Of a stretch of DNA of 64,000 nucleotides, positions 23,609 to 34,100 are shown piece after piece. Numbering within the stretch: position 1 is the first letter of the stretch; the number at the start of each line of letters is the position of its first letter. Below the pieces are notes generated by a model, which saw only the letters and a program-made list of their open reading frames with translations, did not search any database and was not told where the DNA came from. Source of the stretch: Scenedesmus sp. ARA3 (lineage: Eukaryota > Chlorophyta > Chlorophyceae > Sphaeropleales > Scenedesmaceae); assembly GCA_004335835.1 (NCBI GenBank), contig RWJK01000523.1, forward strand, positions 1 to 64,000, given 5' to 3'. Made by a program: the position numbers and the translations under genes.

Positions 23609-24810
23609 CAGCAGCAGCAGTGTGGGTGCTAGTGCAGCCATCAAATCACGACAGCACTGCTGCCAGAACTCAACCTAGGCACCCTGCAGCGGCACTCACG
23701 AGGGTGATGGCACGTCGGCAGCTGGCGATGGGGAGGGCACATCAGGGCTGGGGCAGGGGCTGTGGCTTGGGCTGGGGCTGGGGCTCGGCACCACAGCAGG
23801 AGGTGAGGCAGAAGGCGAAGGCAGGGGCGCATCCGGGCTGGGGCTGGGGACAGCAACAGGGCTGGGGCTGGGGCTGGGGCTGGGACTCTCTGCAATCACA
23901 GGGGAAGGAGATGCTGGCGCTGCAGCTGCTGGGAGAGTGACAATCAGCTCGAAGCGGCCCCTGCTGCCATATGCAGAATAGCCGCCAGCCGCTGCTCCGC
24001 CAGGCGTACCAGCCCCCATCACAGCCACATAGTATGTACCGGCGCTTGGCAGGATGACAGCTGCTGCTGCAATGCCGAGGCCGTTGTTCGTGTCAGCGCC
24101 GGCGGGGTTGAAGCTCCCGTTTTGCAGGACGGTGCCGTTTGAATCGAACACCGACAGCTGGGCGTCTAAGTTTGACCGCGCGAAGGTTGTCCGGCCGCGC
24201 GCGGGAAATGCTGCAGTCCATGGCAGCAGGACATCCACCTCAAAGGTAGCTGTGCCAGCAAATGCAGCAGCAACAGAATATACTGCAGCAACGCCAGGCT
24301 GCAGGATGGCCCCGGAAACTCTGCCTGTGGCCACTGTGCCAGAAGTTGTGATGCTAATGGGGGTGGCAGTTGCGACGCTGCTGCCGCTGGGAGTTGGCAG
24401 CAGCGGCAGGTAGTTGCTCATCACGGCGTAGTCGTTCTGGAGGTTGTCGGAGTTGGGGTACTCTGCGTTGTCAAATTGCGTGACCTCTTTCCAGTACGCT
24501 GCAAGGCAAAGCGGACGGCAGGTATGTCGGGTAGTCAGCTGTGTTGTAACACACAAGGGTTGAAAGCACCTAACAACCTGGCAGGAGCACGCTTTTGTTT
24601 CATAAAACAGCCCACAAGGCAGCTATCCAGGTGCTCTGTTGGCTCAGCAGAAAGCAGAAGCAACCTACAACATGCATGCTAGGCTGCAAACGACACAGCC
24701 GGCTGTCGTGCGCTGCAAGATGGTCAATGCTGCGCAGCATCCCCTGCTGAGCATGACGTATCCTTCACCAAAAGCTCAGTGCACTCACATTGTCCCATGA
24801 TTGGCGCCCT

Positions 24811-24906
<96 letters not shown>

Positions 24907-27900
24907 ATATCTCAGTTGTGTTTCAGTTGATGAACTACATTATGCAGTTGAGCAGCGCTGTTCCTGCAATAGCTGCGCAGCAGCACATTTCTGCAAGCAC
25001 ACTGCACGCTGCTTTTTGCACACAACAACACAGCCGAAGTGCCGCGGTAGCTGCAGGTGGGCTGCATTGCGATCACACATCAACCATTACACTACCACAT
25101 TGCAGCACAGCTCTAGGTGCTACCTTGCAGCTTAACTGCCAAGCGTTGGGGCAGCAGCTGGCTTGAAGGCCACTTGATCCACTGGCTAAGCCAGTGCTGC
25201 TGCTGCTGCTGCTGGTGCTGCTCTGCCTCACCAGTCACCCTGTCCCTCAAAGTAAGCAGGGCCCCCAGTGACGCCATCATGCAGCAGCCCCAGCGCGTGG
25301 CCGATCTGCAACATTGCATGCAGAAGTTCACAGCGGGTGAAGTGCATCAGCGTCACTGGATACGTCATGCAGCAGCCTTAGCTCATAGCCAATCTGCAAT
25401 GCTGTGTAAAGACGGGGCGCTGTGGCAGCACTACTGCAGACCACATGCATGGAAGTGGAGCATCCTGGCCCGCTGTTGGCTTTACTTCAGCTGTGTGCTG
25501 TGTACATGTTCTGCTACAACAGTGGGAGTGAAGGAGTGCACAGCAGTGAGAACTTGTAGCGTGTTATGTAACATGTTATGTAACATGTTCACCTCGTGCG
25601 AGGTGGCCTCCCAGATGAACTTTGCGTAGTTTGGCCCCAGTCTGCCTGGGAACACAAAGGAGGGCTGGTAGAAGGCATTTTGGAATGCATTCAGGTAGCT
25701 CACGCCCCCCGCGTTGCCGTACCTACGCAGGGCATGACACAGCACATTTTATGAGTCACACAAGTAGCCTCAACCGTTGGGGCGCCGATGACAGGCTCAT
25801 TGGGCAGAGAAATAAGCAACAAGACCGGTCCTTTTTAAAGGAAAGAAATCATCAGCACGGGATGCCACGCAGCCGCAAAGCACGCAGGTGCAACATTCTC
25901 AGATATAATATATGTTACTATATTTTTGTATCATATTATATAATATTCTCAGAGGCACAGCAAGCTGAAGCTGAGCAGCCAGGCAAGGCTTGTGTAGAGA
26001 CTTGCTTAATCAAACCAAAACGCTTGGTGCTGTGTGGCCGCTGCTTGACTGCAGCAATGCATGCTGCTGCAGGTGCTGCTGGGCATGCGTCGACAGCAGC
26101 ACACACGTGCAGCGATTGCGCAGAGCAACACCAGATCCTGCTGAAAGGGGTGCGCAAGCACCATCAGATGCTGCACATGCGCCTGTCAAAGCCACGGTAT
26201 TTGCTGCCGCACTGCGCATGATGGATGACACCATGCCAGGCACCTACCATGATCCGTCACCCCCGATCATTACTCGCTGCGCCGGCACCCAGACATCCGT
26301 TGGAGGGATGATGGTGGTCACATCAACGTCATACGCGAGGAAGTCTGGCAGACAGCAACCGCAAGGAGCAGCACAGCAAAGCAGCAAGGAGCAGCAGCAG
26401 CAGCAGCGGTACATTCAGGGTGGCTCGCCTTGCTTACGACATGAAACATTGGAGCTGCCATGGCATTGCCAAGTGCCTTGGCAATGAGCGATTGTTGTAG
26501 AGCAGCGCATATGTGGAGCAGCCGCGGCATGCTTTGTGCTTGTGCTGCTGCTGCTGCTGCTGCCAGGTGCCTGTCCAGTGCAAGGCCAGCATGCCAGGGA
26601 CCACTAGCTGTTGTGCGGTGCTTGCTGCCGAACATGGTTCCGCAACAGTTGTGTCACACAGTGCATTGCGGCCGCCCTCACCTTCGCTCACGGCCCTCCA
26701 GATCGCAACCATGTCCTGTAGCTCTGACCTGCATTGCACACATTCCACACATGCAGCAGAGAAAACATGTGATCCTTGTGTTTCTCACAGCACCACACGC
26801 TCAAAGCGTGTTGCCACAGAATGCACCAACCGCCCAGCACACAGATTGCAGCCAAGCAGCCACCGCATGCAGTCTCATGCGTGTGTGTGCATCTGCAGGA
26901 GCGGCTGCTGTCATGGAATGTGGCAGGGTATTAGGGTTTAGAGGAGTTAAACCCTAACCCTGACCCTAAACCCTAAACCTAAAAGCAGATCATCACGCCG
27001 CGCCTTGGTGTCTGCTGCAGAGGCCCTCTGCAGCTGGCCAACTCAATAACCCGAATCTGTGATTCACGCACGCCGGATCAAGCCGGGGATGCTGTAAAAC
27101 ATATATATTGTAACTTCTAATAGCTGGCCGCTGGACCAGTGCACCCTCCTTGCTGACATACCCAATGGGTGGCCAACCAACTGCTGCAAAACATCATAAA
27201 ACACACCCTGACCTAATCCGATCGTCACAGTGAATGTGGTCTAGCTGATGTGCTGCTAGTGGGGCGCTCACTGGGAGAAAGTGCTGGTGTCGCCGTCTTT
27301 GCTGTAAGGCGGGATGGTGATATTCGGGTAGTTTTTGTTCCAGGCAGTGCCAGTGACCACGCCGCCTTTGAAGTCTAGGATGAGCTTTCGAACAGCAGTC
27401 GGACGAGAGCTCAGGTTGAATGCAAAGGCAGCGTCGAGGTCTGGAGCAGTAACAGATTGGTTGGAGCCAAACTGCGCTGCTGTCACTTCTGCCTCACTGA
27501 CTGTCGCCGCGAGTGTGGCGCAGCGGAAAAGGAGGGCATCGTTGGTGAGGTCCATACCCTGAAAAACAAAAACAACACATCATAAAAGGCAAAACAGCAG
27601 TGGTGATTTGGCGGGACGAGGGTAGCGGAATGGGGCGGTGCTTGCAGGAACATCCGCCACCTGTACCGCTGTAGTGATTTGCCGCATGACTACATGCAGA
27701 ACTGTGCATGGGTGCCTTGCTGATTTTTGCTTCTTGCCTGCCTGATCCTGGCGGGCGCACTGCGTGAATCTTTCATTTCCTGCAAGCACATCAGCCCTCC
27801 ACTTGCAGGACTCACCAGGTCAGGGTCCCTGTCCAGCAGTGCAGCAAGCCTGGCAGTAGTGCCTGTGAACCTGCTGCGGTTCTTGATGCGCTGCAGCTTG

Positions 27901-28073
27901 CTCGGCTGCAGCTGTCTGATGAAAGCCGCTGCTCCGCCTTCTTTCCTGAACGTAAACTTCTGGCCTGTGTGCACGGTGCTAAAGTTTGCGCCCCGGCCTG
28001 GCTGCCGGTAGTTCAGCGATCCTGCTACGCTCCCGGCCAGCAGCAGCACGGTTAACAGCTTAATAGATTCCAT
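23008..28073 (-). CDS. Secreted metzincin-type zinc metalloprotease with Ser-Pro-rich linker
   Basis: Nine exons (minus): 27816-28073, 27272-27558, 26682-26728, 26248-26344, 25593-25722, 25232-25305, 24789-24808, 23700-24498, 23008-23464. They are phase-consistent and give 722 residues. A signal peptide starts at ATG 28073 (MESIKLLTVLLLAGSVAG). The catalytic part matches the reprolysin-like secreted metalloproteases of bacteria and algae: LDFKGG..TGTAWN, YDVDVTT, then HEIGHALGLLHDG with zinc ligands H272, H276 and H282, an Asp after the third His, and a Met-turn at M302 (WAPIMG). Then comes a beta-sandwich segment (residues about 330-500), a long (SP)n linker as in algal hydroxyproline-rich wall proteins, and a Cys-containing C-terminal domain. 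It differs from gametolysin (M11). Odd points: the HE|IGH motif is split by an intron, and the Met-turn sits on a 20-bp exon beside (CTG)31. A wall or matrix substrate is inferred. Confidence 0.92.
24812..24904. repeat. (CAG)31 microsatellite, longest in window
   Basis: Pure 31-unit run, (CTG)31 in the metalloprotease transcript. It ends directly at the acceptor (CTGCAG|GGCGCC) of the 20-bp micro-exon 24789-24808. Confidence 0.97.
26929..26984. repeat. Interstitial telomere-like tract with inverted arms, in metalloprotease intron 2
   Basis: TTAGGGTTTA at 26931-26940 and TAAACCCTAA at 26948-26957 are perfect inverted arms around a 7-nt loop. Degenerate CCCTAAA units then run to about 26984. 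The unit matches the plant/green algal TTTAGGG telomere repeat. It lies inside intron 2 (26729-27271) with genes on both sides, so it is not a chromosome end. Confidence 0.85.
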
Positions 28074-28276
28074 CTTGAATGTTCTAGGCAGCAATAAGCT
28101 GGCTGCAGCGTGTGCACAAAGGCAAAGTGGGGGAGTGAACCGGTGGCTGACAAACGTGTGCTCGATCACTGTTTGCACAGTAATGCACAGATACTCTCAG
28201 ATCCTTCTCTGACAGTAGTAAAAAGTATTTCTAGGGTCGCTTGCGGCAGCTAGGCTGTGGTGTGGAGAAAGCGTGG
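28074..28276. promoter_or_regulatory. Probable promoter of the metalloprotease gene
   Basis: 203 bp upstream of the metalloprotease ATG (minus). If the weak plus-strand gene at 28277 is real the region would be bidirectional. No defined TATA motif is picked out. Confidence 0.35.
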
Positions 28277-29188
28277 ATGCAGCTTGTGCAGCTTTGCTGT
28301 GTACGGTACGTCAACTGACGCCATTGCATCACTTCGTTGCAGTGTTTTGGATTCAGGTCGTAACGCGTCAACTACGCTGCACGAAGCTCCATCAGATGCT
28401 CCCGGATGGTCGCCCGTTAGGTCCGCCCGCTGCAGGATTGGCGACCATCTCCTACATCAGTGAGCTCGGGCGAAACTCGCAACTGAAGTTTTACAAGGCG
28501 TCAGTAAGTATCATATTTGCACGTACAAACGTGGGGACACCTACATAGCTAGTCATTCTTCTCACGAACTTACCCATGCCGTGCACCCGCAACGTGGCGA
28601 CAAGTATCTGGAGGAGCTGTTGAACGTCGCTGGAGTGACGCTGCTAGCCTCAACACAAACCGTTTGCAGCGGCACAGACCAACCAGAGCTCATCTACTGC
28701 CTACCAGCATACAAGCTTGTCATCAGTGGTGCTAGCTGCTTGATAACTTGCTGCTGCAGCAGCACTGCTAACAGAGTTGTGCAGTTCCACGAGTGAGCAG
28801 TACATATGCGGACTCGAAAGTCTGGTAGCTACGTGGAAAGCCAGCCATGTCATGGAAAGCAGTGCCTACCATCAAGGAGCAAGGTCGCTTCGTCCAGCCA
28901 CTGGCTGGCAGGCACGCAGCACCGCACTGCCGGCAGAGCTCCAAGCCTTTCTTTCGTTACCAAGGCGACCGTGATCCCACTGGCAATTTCACATACACCA
29001 GCCAGGTGGACTTGAGTGCAGGGACAGTAAAGCACTGCCTCCACCAGCGAGACACGTGCCCAACACCTCTTCTCAAAAAGGTGCCAGCACCTGCGCCAAA
29101 AGCAGCGGGAGGAGTGACCGCCCCCCCTCCCCCAGCCTCTTGGTGTAAAAATACAGTTTGGCGTGCTACAGCACAGCTGCAGGGTTGA
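28277..29188 (+). CDS. Hypothetical plus-strand gene, structure uncertain
   Basis: A workable chain is exon 28277-28300 (MQLVQLCC), an exon from 28356 with donor GCGTCA|GTAAGT at 28506, and a terminal exon 28829-29188 ending at TGA. The protein-like parts are RQLRCTKLHQMLPDGRP and TISYISELGRNSQLKFYK in the second exon, and FFRYQGDRDPTGNFTY and DLSAGTVKHCLHQRD in the last. No family is recognised, the start is a guess, and other splice choices are open. It ends 29 bp before the MSH3 stop, so the two would be convergent. Confidence 0.27.
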
Positions 29189-29216
29189 ACACAACTACAG
29201 ACCTTCACCAACTGCC

Positions 29217-29295
29217 TTATGTGGCTGTTAGCAGCTGTGCCGCATCGCGCTGCACACTTTGCAGCTGCTCCAACACACTGGCTGCAAGGCAAAGG

Positions 29296-29331
<36 letters not shown>

Positions 29332-30193
29332 CCTTGCTGCTCTCCTTGCTGCTGCTGCGCTGCTGCTCTCGCTGCTTGCAGCTGCTGCAGCACTTTCTGA
29401 CACGCCTGCAGCACTGCAGCATCACTCACGCTGCTGCCCGTGCTGTTGGCATCAACACCAGTGACCATGTCTGCAGCATCTCCATCTGCACCTGCTTTGC
29501 CTGCTGCTCCAGCTGCTGCTGCTGGTGGTTCTGCTGACTCCAGCCTGCTTCGCATCTGGTCTGCGATGGTTGCTGCGCGTGCCACGACAGAGTGCGGCAG
29601 CCCAGCCATCTGCAGGCCACGCAGCAACACACAGCAGCATCACATGTAGTGAATCTAGTTTATACGCGCGACACATAGCCGCCTTTGTACACGTGCATGC
29701 ACAATACAGCGTGATGTATCTGACACCGTGCAAAGACAACATACATGTGGCCGCAGCTGTTGCGCCAGGCGCCCCAGCAGCGCGCTGCACGGGAGTGAGC
29801 ACACATTATGTTGCATTGTGCTTTGCTTGTAATGTTTGGCCTGCATGCACGTGCAAACCCTGTGGGGTATGCACCTGACAAGCAAGCACTGAGACAGCGC
29901 AAGTCACACGACCAGAGCCTGCACTATGTGGAGCAAGCAGCTGCTGGCACGCAGCAGCTCAAGCTGTTGACAGAGAGTTTGCACACAGCGTGTAGGCATG
30001 CATGTATCCTGAGCACATTCGATAGAAACGGGTGTCAAAACCATTCATTGCTGTGGCACTGCACCCACCTTGGCCACGTTCAGCCCAAAGCTAGCGTCAG
30101 CAGCACCCTCAGTCAGCTTATACAAAAAGGTGATCACAGGAACAGCAGCAGCAACAGCACCCGCAGCAGATGAACCGGTTTCAACAGCCTCTC

Positions 30194-30225
<32 letters not shown>

Positions 30226-30310
30226 GCTGCCACTGCTGCTGATTCCTCTGCTGCTGGCGGGTCATGCCGCACATACGCCATGTGGTATGCAGCAATATGG
30301 TTGCCGCTGC

Positions 30311-30343
<33 letters not shown>

Positions 30344-30497
30344 CCTGCTGTGCCAGCGCCGCCACCTCTGGGTAGTGTGTCACAAACAGAGTGAGGCATT
30401 GTGTGACGTCCACAAGGTGCCGCAGTGTGGCACTAGCAATAGCGACACCGTCATGTGTTGCTGTGCCCCTGCCTAGCTCGTCCATGATCACAAATGA

Positions 30498-30543
<46 letters not shown>

Positions 30544-31137
30544 GTGGTGGTGGTAAGCACACCAAGGCAGCAACTTGTTACTGAGGAGCAAATGTGCTGC
30601 TAAGACACATGGGCTCCTTCGTAACATCCAAGCAGCACTCACTGCAAGCTGCAAAACCTCAAACACCCCAAGACCAGCGTATCAAACATTCCAACCAATC
30701 AGCCGCAGACCTGTCGGTAGCTGTGGCCAGGATGTGTGAGGCGTCTCCCAGCTCCTCTGCAAATGTGCTGCGCCCCGCCAGCAGGCAGTCGCTGGCTCCC
30801 ATGCGGCTGAACGCCAAAGCAGCAAATTGATGCCAAAGAGCATATGTGCTGCCACTGTGCATGGACTCCTGCGAAACTTCCAGGCAGCAATCACATCAAA
30901 CTGCGAGTTCTGCACACCACACAACCAGCGTATCAAACATTCCAACCCATCAGCCTCAGACCTGTTGGTAGCTGTGGCGAGGATGTGTGACGCGTCGCCC
31001 AGCTCCTCTGCAAATGTGCTGCGCCCCGCCAGCAGGCAGTCGCTGGCCCCCATGCGGCTGAACACACCGTCAAACACGGACAGCTTGCAGGACGCGGCAG
31101 GCACCCAGGAGCCCAGCTGCAAGCAGGTTTATGGAAG

Positions 31138-31170
<33 letters not shown>

Positions 31171-34100
31171 GTGACATGACGGCCGGTGCCAGGTGATGCA
31201 GACGCGGCAGGCACCCAGGAGCCCAGCTGCAAGCAGATTTAAAGTAGACAGCAGTAGCAGCAGCAGCAGTGGTGTTGCACCAGGGCATCTAAAACAAGCA
31301 GCATGGCGCTTGGGCCCTTCAAGGGCAAGTTGCAGCCCAGCACGCTGATCAACACAAGAGGCAAGAGTCAGCTGCAAACACCGCCTGTAATCTCTGCAGC
31401 TGCTTTCCACCGATCTTGAGTGGAGCGGTGGCAGATGCTGTGCAGCATGCCAAGCAGCGCCATGCCAGATATCTGCACTCCTGCTGCTGCTTGCTGGCCT
31501 GCTGCGCCTCGCCCTGTCAGCGTGTTCAGCACACCTGGGCCAGCTGTACTGCTGCTGCTGGCTGGGCTGCTGTGCAGAAATGCTTGAGCAGCTGATGTCG
31601 CCGCACCTGGGCCAGTATGATGGTGAGGGCCGCCTGCCTGATGAGCACGCTCTTGCCTCCCATGTTGGGCCTGCAGCAGCAGCAGCAGCAGCACACAGGC
31701 ACAGCAGTAGCAGCCATGATGAAACCAGCGCACACACATGGGATATCATCCCTTGGATGCCGCAAAGCTGCAAGCGTTCCACACAGGCATCCCCCATCAT
31801 ACCCACCCATGTTATTCAACAACAGCTTGTTTACTAGGTCAACTCTGCGGACATTCAACAGCACCCTCTCACCCTGTCACCATCGCCGCCCGCAGCCCCC
31901 CCAGCCCCAATGCAGCGAGTTGCCCACCGCCCCGCCACCCAGCGCCAGGTCCGCACAGCTCGCTTGCCGCATGACCGCTGTGCACACATACGCATGCAGC
32001 ACACCACTGCCAGTCTGAATCATACACGCGTTTCCCAGCGGCCCTACCCGACCCGCCTCCCCATCCCGCAATCCCGCACACCCTCTCACCCAGTCACCAC
32101 TGCCGCGCAGCACTGCCAAGATGTCACCACAACCCTGCGGCCACACAAGCCTCTCCCAGCGACCCTACCACACCACACCCGCCATAGATCCAATACACCC
32201 TCTCACCCAGTGACCACTGCCACCCGCAGGCCGTCCCAGCTCAGGTGCAGCGAGTTGCCCACGGCCCCGCCATCCAATGCCAGACCCACAAAGCTCGCTT
32301 GCCGCAATGCTGTTGTGCACATATCGACATATGCAGCACACTACTATCAGCCTGGCATCACAGCCCTGCCATCACACAAACGTCAGCCAGTGATTCTACA
32401 TGACCCCTTCCCCTCACCCTGTAACCACTGCCGCCCGCACATGACCCCTTCCCCTCACCCTGTAACCACTGCCGCCCGCACATGACCCCTTCCCCTCACC
32501 CTGTAACCACTGCCGCCCGCAGGCCGTCCCAGCTCAGGTGCAGCGAGTTGCCCACCACCCCTCCATCCAGCGCCAAATCCAGCATGGGGTGCTTGCCTTC
32601 AACTAAGTGCAGCTGCTGCGGCTCAGAGTCTTCTAAGAAGTGCGGCCGGCAGTAGCCAGGAGAGGCGGCAAGGCTGGCAAGGGACTGCAGGGCGTCCAGC
32701 TGTGCAACAGCTGCAACAGCCTCCCTGAAGCACACCCACACAAAGAAAAGAAGAGCAAGCAGAGACAGAGTAAGCAGAGGCAGAGTGAGCAAAGACAGAA
32801 TAAGCAGAGACCAAGGAACAGGTGCCCAGCAATGGCCCGGGGTGCTTTCCCTCCACCGGGTGCTGCAGCTGCGGGGCATCATCATCACCGTCAAAGAATT
32901 GCCGCCGGCATAAGCCTCTGGAAGGCCGCCAGGCTGGCCAGGGACTGCAGTGCATCCAGCTGTGCGGCGACACAGACACGGCCTCCCTGCAAAGGCAGGA
33001 GCTCATGGTGAAGGCGCAGTGCGTGCAAGGGACGCCACAGCGAGTGTGCAACAGCCAGCAGCAGAAATTCAGCGTGGCCAGCACAGGCCTGCAGCCCAGG
33101 CAGCTATGTGCTTGCATGGAGCGTGACATTATCATACAAACTGTTGTACAACTGCAATATGCCCCCAGTGTTGCACAAAGATGTGGCGCAGCAACCCTGC
33201 CCCAAACCACACACCTGCAGGTGGCGTGGTGCTGCGCACTGAAGCTGCCCAGCAGCGCCTGCCACGCCGCGTGTGCTGTGGCTGCCTGCTGCTCCTGTGC
33301 TCGCGCCAGTGCTGCCATGCCCTGCTTCACAGCTGGCGCGTGGTAGCGGGCCACCTTCTTAGTGGCACACACCTGCAGCATGGCATGTGGCATGTGGCAT
33401 GCAGAACTTTGAATAACAACTAAAGCACACGCCTAAATCCATATAACCAGCGCAGTTCAACATGTCAGAGGAGCAGCCATGCCCAGCTTCACAGCTGGCG
33501 CGTGGTAGCGGGCCACCTTCTTGGTGGCACACACCTGCAGCATGGCATGCAGGGGGGTGAACACTTACTGATGCGCGAGCTGCAGACCAGGTGATAGTGC
33601 AACTCCAAACGACAGAGAATCAGGTAGCAGGCCACCTTCTTGGTGGCAACAACACCTGCAGCGTGGCATGTTGAGGTTGGAGAAGATGCATGCAGCCTTC
33701 GCAGCCGGCACAACAGCACGACGGTTGGGTGGTATCAAAACCCCATCGCAACTAGGCGCATTCATGTGCGCGCAGGACCAATATCCAAGCAAATTTGAGG
33801 TGTGTAAAAGACCAGGACCACGCCAAGCATAGCAGGCAGACAACAGCAGACGCACTAGCCCTGCGGTACGCTGCTGCTGGTGGCGGGCAGATCCGTGCTG
33901 TTTGGAAGCCTTTCAATGGGAAAAATCCAAGTAATAAGTTGAGTATAAGAAAAACACTGATCCATACAGTTTGGCAGCTTCCAGATCCAAACATTGCAGG
34001 CACCTTTCCCAAAACAACAAACAAGCGCACCTTCTCCCAGCCCTGTGGCAAACTGTTGCGGCTGGCAGGCAGCTTCACCATGAACGCTTCTTTATCCTGA

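Noticed and set aside
24779..25135. Poly-glutamine or poly-serine protein from the plus-strand (CAG)31
   Set aside because: The tract is intronic in the minus-strand metalloprotease; the plus-strand ORFs around it have no support.
26929..26984. A chromosome end
   Set aside because: The tract is only about 55 bp, partly inverted, and lies inside an intron with genes continuing on both sides.
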